From: Phyllostachys edulis
Taxonomy: Eukaryota > Streptophyta > Magnoliopsida > Poales > Poaceae
Direction of reading: 5' to 3'
NCBI GenBank assembly: GCA_036346405.1
Contig: CM070553.1
Location: 71,798,976 to 71,862,975, forward strand
DNA: 64,000 nucleotides
Part shown: in pieces, positions 34,321 to 46,683 of the stretch
Layout of the letters: each line of letters opens with the position of its first letter
Position numbering within the stretch: the stretch's first letter is position 1
Position numbers and translations under genes: made by a program
Notes under the pieces: generated by a model
Database searches by the model: none
The model's input: the letters and a program-made list of their open reading frames with translations, nothing else
Told to the model about the DNA's origin: nothing

Positions 34321-35506
34321 ATCTTGTTGTAGGTCTAGACCTTAGTAGATTGGCCGTTCAGTGTCCAAATTATTTTCTAAAGAAAATTTAACTTGCAAGA
34401 TTAAATGAATTGCTTAACTCCTCTCATATCTCTCTCGACTCATCTATTGCTAAAATCTTTCCTCTCCCCAATTGTTTTAACGTGGTTCTTACACCTTGTG
34501 CTGTCGTGACAGATGCCCTACCTTCAGACCTTGGAGATTGCAGCGGAGGACTTGCCGCGAGGCTGTGGAAGTTCTTCTGCAGACACTTGGAGGCTTCGGC
34601 GCCCGATGTCTGAGGCAATGAGTACATAGTCAACTGGACGGGATCGTGGTATAGTCTGCCACCGACGGTCTCGCCAGAGGAACACTAGAGGTAGCTTGAC
34701 CTTTGGATATCTCGGTCGGAGGATCACCTTCATACAAGGAATCCGAGTCATCGCGTTTGGCCATACTCGAGTTCGCCACATCTCTGTTGAGTCGCAACAC
34801 ACCGTCTTCGCTACCATCCCGTAGCGCCGGGGAGATATCTGCGCTTTCGTCTACAAGCGGGAAGGCAATGCCACGATAGTGCATCTTGCACGGTTCCTGT
34901 TGCCAGAGGAGTCGCTGGAGATGGCCGCCACCGAGCCGTGCGCCTATCGAACTGGGAAGAAGCCGAGAAAGGATCGCCGTACTAGAACACGCCCTCTATG
35001 GTCGACATGAGCTCGAAGATGATCAAGAGGAAGATCGAGAAGAAGTCGAAGAAGATCGGAGGAGATTCGGAGGATCAACCGAGCTGCCTGACAGCCAGAG
35101 GAGCACCACTGCACCAAAGACGCTCGCCTCTGCTTGCACCAGTTCGGCATCGAGAACCGATTCGCGAGATGCCACTCACTTGAAGTCTACACCAGCGGGA
35201 GCGTCGCCGTGGCTTTGGAGGCTTTCTCGAGTAGTTCGTTTAAGTTCCAGTTTAGTCGAGCTTAGCGATTTCCCTTTCGAGTCGCCCTTTAGGCGGTAGC
35301 TTGTGTGCTTAGGTCCGATTTATTTTTGATTGTGTAAGCATGAGTACAAAGGCCCTTAGGCATTTGTTGCAGCCATGCTATTAAAATATTAATAAAGATT
35401 ATTTCATTGAAGTTTCTTGAGTGTGTTTGTTGGGTTTAATCTATCCCTGTCTAGATCTTAACTCACCTTGTGCTCTCTACCTTATCTAACCTATGGAGCT
35501 TCACGG
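34321..35506 (+). other. Element C leader before gag
   Basis: About 1.2 kb between the primer-binding site and the first gag ATG. A GC-rich, GAAGATCG-repetitive patch (34990-35060) gives charged reading frames, but no known domain is recognised. It may be a frame-broken 5' coding segment. Confidence 0.45.
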
Positions 35507-36710
35507 ATGGTTCGGACTCGCCATGCCGCCCGGTGGATCCGGAGCCCAAGGATCGAAGGCAATGAGCAAACCCCACAGAGTAGTGCCACCCCAAGCACCT
35601 CCTATTGATTTGCGTAACTTGAGCTTTCATGGCGGCACAAACTCGGATGATGTATCACGATGATGAACCAGATCTGAGCCATGAACAACAACAACAACAA
35701 CATCAACAACAATCGTCGGGAGGAGCCCCGATCGCTCATGGTCATCGGGGACCATCAAGTTGGTCAATTCATGAGGACCCGTCCGCCAACTTTCTCTGGA
35801 CATATCACGCCAAGAGAGGCGATGATTGGCCAGCGTGATTGAGAGGAAGCTGCGATCACCCAATGCAGCGATCATGAGAAGGTTTTGTATGCCACTCATC
35901 GGATGGAGGGCATAGCTGCGAGAATGGTGGGAAAATTTCTGCGCGGCGCATGAGGCACCGAGAACATCACATGGGAAGAATTCTCTGCGACCTTTCGCCA
36001 ATATCATGTACTGAAGGTATTATGGATCTGAAGAAGGATGAGTTCAGCTCTCAAGCAAGGGGTATGTCGATGTTGACTACGAATAAGTTTTCTCGGCTAG
36101 CTCGCTATGCTCCTAAAGATGTCGCTAATGGCGAGTCTCGCCAGAGCGCTTCTTGAAGGGTGCGAACTTCGGATCGCAAGTCGACCTACTTGCCCATACC
36201 TTCCGGATTTTCGAGAGTTGGTTAACAAGGCGTTGGTCATGGAGGACAAGCGCAAAGAAGCGGAGGACCACATAGCGTAGGATGATTGACAAGGAAGCCA
36301 TCGGCCACAACAACGAGAGGGCAAGAGTAGTGCCACAGCAGTTTAATCGTTTCCGACCACGAGTTCTTCGGGACACTCGCACCGCCTTGACACCTCGTCC
36401 TCTTATTGAACTCTCGCAACCCTACACCATCAACCCCACCCTCAGGAACAACAACCGCAGATTGAACCAAGAGTGTGTTACAATTGTCGTCGGCCAGGAC
36501 ATTTAAGCTAATCGGTGTCCTCGAAGGAACTATCACTCGGTCCGCTTCAACCTTGGAGCAACACACCCAAGACCCGGTCTGCAGAACAATCAAGGAGTTT
36601 CTCGGAACGATCAACGGGAGGCGCCTCGGTCGGTTGTCGAGGTCGTGTTAATCACGTCACTCTAGAAGGAGCCCAGAAGCACCGGATGTCGTCTTGGGTA
36701 AGTTCCTAAT
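35507..36710 (+). pseudogene. Element C gag (frameshifted)
   Basis: ATG at 35507 (MVRTRHAAR), stop after a few dozen codons. Gag capsid features appear in changing frames: a glutamine-rich patch near 35690, ENITWEEFSATF near 35970, then KFSRLARYAPKDVAN near 36090. A CCHC knuckle with CYNCRRPGH lies near 36476-36505 and is cut by a frameshift just before its last Cys. This is the retrotransposon Gag that would form the particle. Several single-base indels disrupt it. Confidence 0.75.
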
Positions 36711-37130
36711 AAATTCGATTACTGCTTAGATTACATTTGATTACGGAGCTTCGCATTCGTTTGTTTACGGAGTTTTGCAACTAAGAATAAATTGGAAGTT
36801 ATGCAACTTAAGCGTACTCTGTTAGTCGATGCTTTGGAAGCGAGCTAAGTTCTAATGTGGGTTGTTTAGGGGCTAAGTTACTCATAGTGGAGTTGAGTTT
36901 CTAGCTAACCTAATTATTCTAGACACCCAAACCATAGATGTCATCCTTGGCATGGATTGGTTAACAAAGCACAAAGCCGTGCTAGATTGTGGCGAAGAGC
37001 CGTTATAATCGAGGATACTAAAGGAAACAAAGTGGAGTTCCTAGCTACCTCGGTCGTAATGGGCATTTGATAGTCAACGACTGAAGACCGTTGAGTTGGA
37101 AGATGTGCGGTCGTCAAAGAGTATCGGATG
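36711..37130 (+). pseudogene. Element C protease (degenerate)
   Basis: A retropepsin-like segment near 36740 has YGASHS where an active enzyme has DSGAS. The following ILDTQTIDVILGMDWLTKH piece (near 36910-36970) is the usual link to the reverse transcriptase. Stops interrupt the frame. Confidence 0.65.
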
Positions 37131-38000
37131 TGTTCCCGGAAGAATTACGGGGATGCCACCGGATCGTGACATCGAGTTTGTCATCGATCTAGTGCGAGAA
37201 CAGCCCCATCTCGAAGAGACCTTATCGGATGCCGGTAGATGAGTTAGTAGAGATGAAGAATCGGATAGAAGAACTTTTGGAGAAAGGTTTTGTGAGGCCT
37301 AGTTAAATGCGCCATGGGGAGCACCGGTTTTGTTTGTCAAGAAGAAGGATGGAAGCATGAGGATGTGCATCGACTCTAGGGCTCTCAATGAAGTCACTAT
37401 CAAGAACAAGTACCCATTGCCCGGATAGATGATCTGTTTGACCCGATGAAAGGAGCCGAGTGTTCTCGAAGATCGATCTGCGATCGAGGTTACCACCGAC
37501 TAAAGATTTGTTCTAAGGATGTACCTAAAACCGCTTTCTCAACAGCGATGCGGGCATTATGAGTTCTTAGTCATGTCCTTTGGTGCGACTAATGCCCTGC
37601 CTATTTCATGAACATGATGAATAAGGTATTCATGGAGTATTTGGACAAATTTGTAGTTGTATTCATCGATGATATTTTGGTTTACTCCAAGTCGGAAGAA
37701 GAACATCTTGAACACGAGATTAATCCTAGAAAAGCTCGGGAGCATCGGTTGTATGCTAAGTTTAGCAAGTGTGATTTCGGCGAAGGAAGTGGATTTTCTT
37801 GGTCATGTGATGGCAATTGCGGAGTAGTGATTGACCCCATAAAGGTAAAAGGCGTATTACATTGGGAACAACCCAAGACCGCCACTTTCAGTTCGTAGCT
37901 TCTTGGGATTGGCGGGATACTACCGTCGTTTCATCGAAGGATTCTCATCAATTGCTAAACCTCTTACGCAATTGTTGAAGAAGGAAAAAAGTTTACTTGG
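37131..38000 (+). pseudogene. Element C reverse transcriptase (frameshifted)
   Basis: Recognisable blocks in order include VFPEELRGMPPDR, PLP-x-IDDLFD, KDVPKTAFST, MNKVFMEYLDKF and the catalytic FIDDILVYSKS near 37660-37695, then AGYYRRFIEGFSS. They lie in at least three frames. The domain would copy the element RNA into DNA. It is not translatable as one protein here. Confidence 0.8.
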
Positions 38001-38450
38001 ACTCCACTTGTGAGAAAGTTTTCAAGAATTGAAGAAGCGTTTGACTTGACCCATCTTGATTTTGCGGATATTCGTAAGGATTTTGATATCTATTGTGATG
38101 CTTCGTCAAGGATTAGGGTGTGTCTGATGCAAGAAGGAAGAGTCGTAAACTTATGCATCAAAGGCGATTAAGGCCCCATGAAGAGAATTACCCTACCCAT
38201 GACTTGGAATTAGCCGATAGTGCATGCCTTGAAGATTTGGCGTCATTACCTCATCGATGTCATTGCGAGATATATACCGATCATAAAAGCTTGAAATATA
38301 TTTTCACTCGATCGGATCTGAATATGAGGCAGAGAAGATGGCTAGAATTGATAAAAGATTATAATCTTGGGATCCATTACCATCTGGTAAAGCCAATGTC
38401 GTTCTGCGAGATGCTTTGGTAGTAGAACCCTTTGCAATGCCGTGGAAGTA
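38001..38450 (+). pseudogene. Element C RNase H (frameshifted)
   Basis: DFDIYCDAS, LRPHEENYPTHDLEL and CEIYTDHKSLKYIFT blocks mark a Ty3/Gypsy RNase H, with the Asp residues of CDAS and YTDHKS visible. Frames change at least twice. Confidence 0.8.
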
Positions 38451-38639
38451 AAAGAGTTGTTCGAACTTCAAGAGGAATTCGAAGTTGAAGCTAGAGGTAG
38501 TATCTGAAGGATTAAGTGGCAAATTTGGAAATCTGATCTACTTTGGAGAAGCGGATTCATGGCTTCGGTAGAAAGACTTCGAGTTCTCAGACATTAAGAA
38601 GAAGATGACAAGGAAAGTTCAAGGACTTCACGGTGGATG

Positions 38640-39560
38640 ATCGGGATATCTTGTGGATCAATGGGCGTATCTGCGTTCGGATGTTGATGGATTGAGGCGG
38701 CTAATTTTGAAGGAGGCCCATGACTCAAAGTATTCGATTCACCCCGGTAGTACTAAGATGTATCGGGATGTTAAGAATAAGTTTTGGTGGCGAATTTGAA
38801 GCGAGACGTCGCGAGTTCGTTGCCTTGTGCGGCGTGTGTCGAAAGTCAAAGCGAACACGAGAGGCCCGCAGGTCTATTGCAACCCTTGAAGATTCCAGAG
38901 TGGAAGTGGGAAGAAGTCGGAATGGATTTCATCACGGTTTACCCAAGACTCAATCGGGTTCTGATTCGATTTGGGTAATAGTGGATCGTTTGACTAAAGT
39001 TGCTCATTTCTTGCCGTCAAAACTACGACTACTCGGATCGTCTAGCGAGCTATATATGGCAAAGATTGTCAGTTTGCATGGTGTGCCCAAGAAGATAGTG
39101 TCAGATCGAGGATCTCAGTTCACCTCCCGATTTTGGCAGAGCTTACATGAAGCCTTAGGGACTCACCTGAATTTCAGTACTGCGTATCATCCCCAGACAG
39201 ATGGACAGACTGAAAGGTTTAATCAGATATTGGAAGATATGTTGAGAGCCTGTGCCCTAGCAAATGCTACTCGTTGGGATAAGAGTTTGCCATATGCAGA
39301 GTTCTCGTACAACAACGACTATCAAGCGATCTGCAAATGTCACCTTTTGAAGCTTTGTATGGTCGTGCTTGCGAACCCGTTGAATTGGACGAAGCAATGA
39401 GCGTCATACCTTGGTCGAGATATTATTCAAGCGAAAGAACAAGTGGCTATGATCGGGAGGCGAGGATAGCTCGATCGAAGCGAAAGAGTTATCTGGATAA
39501 TCGTCGACATGATCTCGATTTGAGCGAGAAGATTTTGTGTATCTCCGAGTTCGCCCACGA
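38640..39560 (+). pseudogene. Element C integrase (core open, ends broken)
   Basis: A 226-codon open frame (38720-39400) holds the catalytic core. Asp of VDRLTKVAHF is residue 89, Asp of SDRGSQF is residue 129, and Glu of QTERFNQ is residue 165, giving the D,D(35)E spacing of retrotransposon integrases. The zinc-binding N-terminal part (near 38720-38850) is split between frames, and the frame is lost after NNDYQAI. The next frame (39337-39759) continues with SPFEALYGR and the C-terminal region. Confidence 0.8.
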
Positions 39561-39569
39561 GAGGTGTGA

Positions 39570-39960
39570 AAAGGTTCCATGCCAAAGGAAGCTTGCCCCT
39601 CGGTATGTTAGTCCGTTCAAGATCTTAGAACACCGTGGAGAAGTAGCCTATCACCGGAGCTACATGATCGTTAGTAGGGTACACGATGTCTTTCATGTCT
39701 CTCGAGTTGAAGAAGTGTCTTCGTGTCTTGGGAAGAACAAACCCATTGGAGTCAATTGAACTAAAAGAAGACCTCACCTACAAAAGAGCAACGGTCAAGA
39801 TTACGGATGTCGCAGAGCGTCGGACCCGAAGCAAGGCGGTTCGTTTTTGCAAAGTCTTGATGGAGCCACCACTCGAAAGTGAAGCCACGTGGGAGCGTGA
39901 AGAAGAGCCGAAAGCCGAGTTTCCTAGCCTTTTCTCCATTAGCTTTGAATCTCGGGGATG
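39570..39960 (+). pseudogene. Element C integrase C-terminus with chromodomain-like tail
   Basis: KLAPRYVSPFKILE and HDVFHVS are followed by RRTRSKAVRFCKV and EATWEREEE, the pattern of the chromodomain tail in Tekay-type chromoviruses. Such tails guide insertion to modified chromatin. It spans two frames. Confidence 0.7.
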
Positions 39961-39970
39961 AGATTCCTTT

Positions 39971-39980
39971 AAGGGGGAGG
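39971..39980 (+). promoter_or_regulatory. Element C polypurine tract
   Basis: AAGGGGGAGG, two bases before the right LTR, preceded by GGGATGAGATTCC, as in A and B. Confidence 0.85.
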
Positions 39981-39982
39981 TT

Positions 39983-42961
39983 TGTAACATCCCAATTTTG
40001 AGCTTTAAAAACCTTTTAAATAGTGTAATGAGAAAATTCATCATTTGGATTTATTTGAATTTAAATTAAAAAGCTTAATATTGGACTTTGTGTAACAAAA
40101 CAATTTAATATGACTAAAGTCAACATGAACAATAGTCAAAACTATTTTATTTGGATTCTATGAGCTTGGACATATTTTCTAGAATTTTCTCGAATTTTTC
40201 CAAGTTCATTTGCTATTTTCCATTGCTTATTTGAATTTACGGTAATTTCTTAAAAAGAAAAAGCTATATAAATCTCCAAGCAGATCCTTGGGCGAATCTC
40301 TCGGCCCAACTCCTTCCCCGCCACCCACTTGGCCCATCGTTTCCTCGCCCATTGGATCAAGAACGGGCGCTTGGATCTCACTTGCCTGCGCTCTCGCTCT
40401 CTCTCTCGGCGTGGGCCCATTGTGGCGTCGTCGTCCCGACCAGTCTTAAATCTCGCGTCGCTGCTGCGTCCGCCATTGTCGTTGCTCAAGTCCGTCCGAC
40501 AATATCGCAACCGGCGTCGATTTTGTCTTGTGAATGATCGCTTCTAAAGCCCTATCCTCCGGACTCATTCAAATGTTTTTGAATTTCAAACTTCATATTA
40601 TCCCTCCTTTCTCGCGTTTTCGTTTTGGGTTGTTTGATCGCCGCCGCCATCGCGCCCTACTGACATCCCCGCGCCTATAAAGGACCTCTAGCCTCGCCTT
40701 GCTTCCTTTCCCAAATCCCCAATTTCCCCCAGAGCTCTGCGCGCCACATTCCCCATCTAGGGTTTCGCCGCGCACCTCTTCGCCGTCAAATTGCACGTCG
40801 CCGTCGCCGCCGCGTCGTCATCGAAAGTCGCCATCGACCGCCATCACCTCCTCTACCTCCGGACGATCGCGTCGCCTAAACCTCACGGGGCCTTGTCCGA
40901 ACAAAACCCGAGGTCTCCTCCGCTCGACCTCGCCGCCACCACCACAGCCACCCCAACCACGGGCGCACGGAAGGTCGCAATAGCCTCGACAACACGCCCA
41001 TAGCACCCACCCTCGCCGGCGACCACCGTAGCGCCGGTGACCATTGGGTCCCGTCCCGCCATGCCGTGGCGTCCTCGCCGGCGTGGGCCTTGAGTCACGT
41101 GCCACCTCGGCCTCGTACTGCGTGTCATCCGGGTGGCGCGCGTCGGCGCCCGCAGTGCTGGTTCGCCACCTCGGCCCCTCTCGGTCCGGTGGCTCGGTGG
41201 GCTTGGTCGCGTGGTAGTGCCTCTAACATGTGGGTCCCACATGTCGATTTTCTTTATTTATTTCTTTTACGAAAATCGGTGACGCCATGTTGATGTCATC
41301 TTTGGCGCAATATTCGATTTTTACATTGAAAAATAATTCGGAATTCGATAAATCCTATTTTTAGGGTTTTCTTTAGATTTAAACTTTGAAACTCCATATC
41401 TTTTGCATCCTAACTCCAAATCCATCCATTCAAATTTCTAAATTCATCTAAAATCCAGATCTATCTATTGGAGATTTTTAATTATTTTATTGGAGTTATT
41501 TGCCTCTGTTATTTATTTAGTTTGTTTGTTTGCCTTGTTTGCGAGTAGACTTGACGTTCTTTGAAAGAGTTGACGAAGAAGGACCTTTCCAAGATCAAGA
41601 TCAATTCCTAGATCCTTTTCAAGGCAAGCTATACCTTTGACCATCTTGATTCCCAGTTTGCTAAATTATTTTATTTTAAATTCTTGCATTATTAATTCAA
41701 GTAATTATTTAAATGATTTTGGGAGTAGATGTAAATGCCTAATTGTTATGCCATCCTTGTTAATTGCTATGTCTAAATTCTTTATCGCCTTAGTTGATAA
41801 TTAGTTGGTTAATATTGTAGCACCAACGTGGGTTGGTTAGAACGATTAGATTGCTTAGTCATGCCACGACTCATCTATTCATGTTTAGTTGCAATTATTA
41901 ACTTTGACTAAGTGAATATGCAATATTGTAATAATCTGTGTGTACTATGTGTCTTTGTGGCATATGTTATCGTAAAATCAACCGGTGGAAAAAGGATTTG
42001 GATTGAGGCAAGGGGTGAATCTTGTGTGAATTGGTGGTCTATGTGAATTTGTGTGGATAATATTAATCTGTGTGTCTATGTGGTTGGGTTAGTGGAAGTC
42101 TTGCCTTGGTCGATTAAGGACCTCACCATGTGCGCTAAAAGCTGAGCTTCTGTCGACCACATGCTGTTTTGAGGCAGGCCTAGCATAGTAAGATAAGGTA
42201 TCTGAAATGCTCTGTTATAGTTAGTGCTAGCTACACTAATTATATCTTGTGGGTAAAGTGTACAAACTCTGCAGAGTGTAACTTAATCTATTGAATAGCG
42301 CGTCATGATCATGGACAATGCTCGGGGATTTAACACTAGGGGTAGAATTTCATAAAAGCGTGTGGGAAGCGAGCTATGTGATTAAATCATCTAGCTATGT
42401 GAATAACTTTAGGGTCAGGTGTGTCTTGTGAAATAACTTGTTAAAATTATTATTGTCTATTTGTTTTACCTACTTTCAATCTATTTAATTGTATTAAATT
42501 GCAAAAGTTGCATTCACAAAAAGAACCACAGAATGCCTTTCTCTTGTAATAAGCTTTGCATGTATACATTGCATTCTGTGGTGTGGCTTATAGTGCGGTG
42601 TGTACTCACGCTTGTTTTGACGAATCAAGCGAGAGGAGGAGTCTTCACCGACTTACGAGGGCGAGTTCATCGAAGGTGCCTAATCGTGAGTCTTGATCGA
42701 TCGGTTGCTGTGGTGAATCGATGGGATGCCACTACCGCTTCTGTTTCATTGCCGTTTATTTTCTCTGTTAGCCTGCGTGGCTCAATAAATGTAAACTTCG
42801 ACCTTAAGGTCAAAACCATTATTTAATAATCAAAGTTATTCGTTTATGTTATATTTAAGCTTGTATGGATCGATTTCGGTTTTGTTAACCTGTGTGCACT
42901 AGCATGATCACAGGCTAGTCACGATAAACCTGAAGGTCTGAATTGTAATTTGGTCCCGACA
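39983..42961 (+). repeat. Element C right LTR
   Basis: It matches the left LTR almost exactly in AT-rich parts (for example 41500-41900) and differs by many short indels in the GC-rich part (40280-41290). The palindrome ACTCTGCAGAGT recurs at 42266-42277. No genes are supported. Confidence 0.92.
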
Positions 42962-43328
42962 GGACCACAGGTAGCATCTAGGCAGAAGAGTACCGTCCTT
43001 TTGGTAGGTCGATTCGGAGAGGTCTAGGTGGTTCTCGTGTGCATTCTTATGATTTTGCTCCTAACCATTTTACTGCTGCTTCTACTGCTTTGCCCAAGCA
43101 TCGTGTGACTCAATTACTAGATACCTAAGTCTTTTATCACTAACCCCATATTGAGGCACAGATGTTTCTGTTCCGTGCTTTGTAGGTCCGTCGTGCGAGG
43201 GCGGAGGACATATAACTTATTGATTAGGGTGTTCTCGACACATATTTGGAGATTCTAGATGGTTCTCCTCCTCACATGTGCATCCGGCAATGAATTGATC
43301 ACATTATGGGGATGCTTCTACCGGGACC
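42962..43328 (+). pseudogene. Element D gag-pol linker (degenerate)
   Basis: The Copia element resumes at the GACCA duplication. This linker between gag and the pre-integrase domain has stops in all plus frames, and only short pieces are recognisable. Confidence 0.5.
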
Positions 43329-43910
43329 GTGACAGCCAAGGGCACAGTGCGCGTCAATAACAAGTTCATGCTCAAGGACGTCGCTTTGGTAAGTAAGCTG
43401 AGGTATAATCTGCTATCTGTTTCTCAGCTGCTTGATGAGGGTCTAGAGGTGAGATTTAAGAGTGGTGAGTGTAGAGTTCTAGATTCCTTCGGTGAGCTTG
43501 TCTTTAAGATCTCTAGGTTTGAGAGGATCTTTTGTCTTGATTCGATCTCTCTTACGCTTCTAGCCCTAGGTGTCTTGTAACCGACTCCCATGATCTAGTT
43601 TTGTGGCATCGTGGCTTGGACACATAGGCTTGATCCTTGACTAGAGTCGAGAGCAAGGATTTGATTAGAGGTTTACCTAGGTCAAGGTACATTAGAGACC
43701 TTGTGTGCACACCACGTAAACATGGTAAGATGGTTTACGCTTCTCATCCACCTCTTACCTTAGTGATGGTGATGGACTGGTCGACTCTTGCACTTAGATC
43801 TTGTTGGTCCTTCTAGAGTTGATCGGTGGGTGGGAAATGGCATGTGCTTGTGATTGTGGATGATTACTCCGGTATTCGTGGGTTTATTTTCGGTTTCTAA
43901 GGGCGAGGCA
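43329..43910 (+). pseudogene. Element D gag-pre-integrase domain
   Basis: An open frame 43329-43580 encodes NNKFMLKDVALVSKLRYNLL and SVSQLLDEGLEVRF, the Copia segment before integrase. After a frameshift the zinc-binding HxxxH...CxxC part follows, with pieces such as HLDLVGPS and LVIVDDYS up to 43870, including the first catalytic Asp of the integrase. Confidence 0.75.
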
Positions 43911-43911
43911 T

Positions 43912-44511
43912 TTGGCTTCTTTAGAGAGTTGGTCCTTAGACTTCTTTGTTGAGCTTCCTAGAGCTTTGAGAGCCATTAGGAGTGACAATGGGACAGAATT
44001 CAAGAATTCTTCCTTTGCCACTTTCTGCACTGATAGGGGAATTGAGCACCAGTTCTCTTCTCCTAGAGTTCCCCAGCAGAATAGTGTTGTAGAGAGGAAG
44101 AATAGGACCCTTGTAGAGATGGCCAGGACCATGCTAGATGAGCATTCCACACCTAGGAGGTTTTGGGTTGAGGCGATCTCTACTGCTTGCTATATCTCTA
44201 ATAGGGTTTTCTTGAGATCTGTTATTGGCAAGACTTCTTATGAGCTCAGATTTGGTCATAAGCCTAAAGTGTCTCATTTCAAGATTTTTGGTTGCAAGTG
44301 CTTCATTCTTAAACATGGCAACCTTGATAAATTTGAATCTAGATGTTCTGATGGAATATTTCTTGGATATCCTGCTCATTCTCGTGGCTATCGTGTATTT
44401 AATTTTGACACTAACAAAGTTGTTGAGACTTGCAAAGTCACTTTTGATGAGGCTAGTCCTGGTACTAGACCCGATGATCTTGAGTACCACGAGTTTTTGA
44501 GAGCATCTTAA
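43912..44511 (+). pseudogene. Element D integrase core
   Basis: A 199-codon frame has Asp25 (RSDNGTEF) and Glu61 (VVERKNRT), which are 35 residues apart as in Copia integrases. It continues with YELRFGHKPKVSHFKIFGCK and the C-terminal VTFDEASPG. The first catalytic Asp is in the previous segment. A TAA ends the frame where the polyprotein would normally read on. Confidence 0.82.
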
Positions 44512-45740
44512 ATGGATTATGACTCTGAGGATGAGGACCCAATCCATCCTCAAATCCCTTCTGACATGGTTGGAGAGCCTGCTTCTACTACACTAGCTTC
44601 AAATGAGCAGCCTCTTCCTACCTTCACTGACGATCAGAGTGGCTCTGTTCCTACCTCCACAGCCAGTGAGGTAGAGGACACTTCTGCACCAGGAGCCCCT
44701 CTTCACATTCAGCGATGGCATCCACCTGAGCAGATCATTGGGGATCCCCATGAGCGAGTCACTCGCTCCATGTTTATTTCTCCTGATTCTCATGCACATT
44801 CTGCTTTTGTCGCATCTTTTGAACCCCGAGATGTCACCCATGCTCTTTCTGATGCCTCTTGGGTCAATGCCATGCATGAAGAACTTGAAATTTTTGAAAG
44901 AAACAAAGTCTAGACCTTAGTTGAACCTCCATCTAATCATAATGTAATTGGAACAAAATGGGTTTTCAAAAATAAGCAAAGTGAAGATGGGTTGGTAGTT
45001 ACAATAAGGCTAGACTTGTAGCACAAGGGTATTCCTGTAGAGGGCTTAGACTTTGAGGAGACCTTTGCTCTGTAGCTAGATTGGAAGCCATTAAGTATTT
45101 TGCTAGCATTTGCGGCATCCAAGGGCTTCAAGCTATTTCAAATGGATGTCAAAAGTGCTTTCCTGAATGGTTTTATAGAAGAAGAGGTCTTTGTCAAGCA
45201 ACCTCCTGGTTTTGAAAATCCCAAGTTCCCAAACCATGTTTTTAAACTCTCCAAAGCCTTGTATGGATTGAAGCAAGCCCCTAGAGCTTGGTATGATAGG
45301 CTTAAGAGTTTTCTGCTTAAAAATGATTTCAAAATGGGATTGGTTAATAAAACCTTGTTCACTCTTAGGCATGGTAGTGACTTTTTGTTGGTTCAGATTT
45401 ATGTGGATGACATTATATTCGGTGGTTCCTCTCATGCTTTGGTGTCCAGATTTTTAGATTCGATGAGCAGGGAGTTCGAGATGAGCATGATGGGTGAATT
45501 GACCTTCTTCCTTGGTCTTCAAGTCAAGAAACTGAAAGAAGGCACCTTCATTCATCAAAGTAAGTATACAAAGGACCTTCTTCAGCGCTTCGACATGGGA
45601 AGCAGTAGGCCAATGTTCACTCCCATTGCCACGACCATCGTGCTGGACCCTGATGAGGATGGAGAGCCCGTGGACGGAAGAATACCGCATGACATGATCG
45701 GCTCCTCCTCTACCTCCACAAATCGAGGCCGACATACAAT
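44512..45740 (+). pseudogene. Element D reverse transcriptase
   Basis: The linker frame 44512-44913 ends in WVNAMHEELEIFERNKV. The reverse transcriptase proper follows, with GTKWVFKNK near 44950 and then an open frame from 45100. That frame has MDVKSAFLNG (Asp16), PPGFENP, ALYGLKQAPRAWYDRL and the catalytic YVDD at residues 101-104, then FFLGLQVKKL. The stop at 44911 and one or more frameshifts before 45100 prevent continuous translation. Confidence 0.85.
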
Positions 45741-45961
45741 TATTTGTGTGTGCATGCGCTCGATTTTAGGCTTCCCCTCGAGCTTCTCATCGTCAAGCAG
45801 TGCGTCGCATATTCAGGTACCTCTGGGACACTCTTGACTTTGGACTTTGGTATTCTTCTTCTTCTGCTCTCTCTATTCGGGCTTTTTCTGATGCTGATTT
45901 TGTGGGGTGTAGAGTGGATAGGAAGAGTACTTCTAGCACTTGTCATTTCTTAGGCACATCT
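45741..45961 (+). pseudogene. Element D RNase H, cut by element E
   Basis: Pieces corresponding to GTLDFG, AFSDADFVG and RKSTSSTCHFLGTS are found in shifting frames. The last codon (TCT) ends at 45961, exactly where the TG of E's LTR begins. Confidence 0.7.
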
Positions 45962-46586
45962 TGATGAGGATTAAAACCTCTATGTATTAATTTAAATACA
46001 TAAAAGACCATACGTATTCATGGTCATAACCCCTAAGGCTAACGACCTCACTGATCGTAAGGATTCCAGAGGTTACACGATGGGTACCCTGGTCGGACTA
46101 GGCTTCGACCAGGTAGCTGCTCGGAAAAACTATGAATAGGCACCCTTAACCGTATGATGAATGGAACACGTGCAAAACGTTCCATACCATGCGATGATAT
46201 ACAAGACACTGACAATAAACCACCTTACGGTTAAGGTTCTCACAAGTACTTAACCGCAAGGTAGTTAGCACATTGTTAACTACCTTAAACCTCCGACCAG
46301 TCGTAACGTTTCATCAGGGACGTCTTCTCCAGGAGTAACTACCGCCTCTTCGGGAGTTATTTAATGGTGGAACGCAGAAGACGAGGAGACAACAGCGAAC
46401 AACAGAAGGCAACTCAGAAGCCAAAGCAGTAGCATTCAATACATTCAGTGTAATTAGAGATAGTCCCTAGTTAGGTCTTGTAATCCCAGTTCATATTAAT
46501 AAAGAGCAGGCCTCATTCTCTTCCAGAATACTCCATGTCATTTTCCTCTTTTTATTTTCGTAAGATCGGCGACTCGATCGTCGACA
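45962..46586 (+). repeat. Element E left LTR
   Basis: TG...CA termini, with purine-rich and AATAAA-containing DNA toward the 3' end (near 46496). It ends TCGACA two bases before the primer-binding site. No gene is inside. Confidence 0.75.
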
Positions 46587-46588
46587 GC

Positions 46589-46606
46589 TGGCGCCGTCCG
46601 TGGGGA
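46589..46606 (+). promoter_or_regulatory. Element E primer-binding site
   Basis: TGGCGCCGTCCGTGGGGA, the type used by Tat/Athila-lineage Ty3/Gypsy elements and different from the Met-tRNA site of A, B and C. Confidence 0.8.
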
Positions 46607-46683
46607 AGAATACGTAAGTTTCCTGCAGAAACTCTTCGCTCATACAAATCCTCACCCAAGTTCCTGCAATCGCTAATGCGAAT

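Larger units (their letters stand above)
31307..42961 (+). mobile_element. Element C: chromodomain-type (Tekay-like) Ty3/Gypsy retrotransposon
   Basis: LTRs of 2999 bp (31307-34305) and 2979 bp (39983-42961) begin TGTAACATCCC and end CCCGACA. GACCA precedes the element (31302-31306) and recurs at 42963-42967, with one extra G between. The internal 5.7 kb carries a Met-tRNA-type primer-binding site, gag, protease, reverse transcriptase, RNase H, integrase, a chromodomain-like tail and a polypurine tract, in Ty3/Gypsy order on the plus strand. It sits inside D's gag gene. Frames are broken at many places although the LTRs are very similar. Confidence 0.93.
29885..45961 (+). mobile_element. Element D: Copia retrotransposon, truncated, split by C
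   Basis: Plus-strand gag (29903-31306), then after element C the pol region continues at 42962: gag-pre-integrase, integrase, reverse transcriptase and RNase H in the Copia order. No left LTR is present, because D starts abruptly within gag at the end of A's truncated LTR. The RNase H segment stops at 45961, where E starts. Whether D continues beyond E, F and later insertions cannot be seen. Confidence 0.88.
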
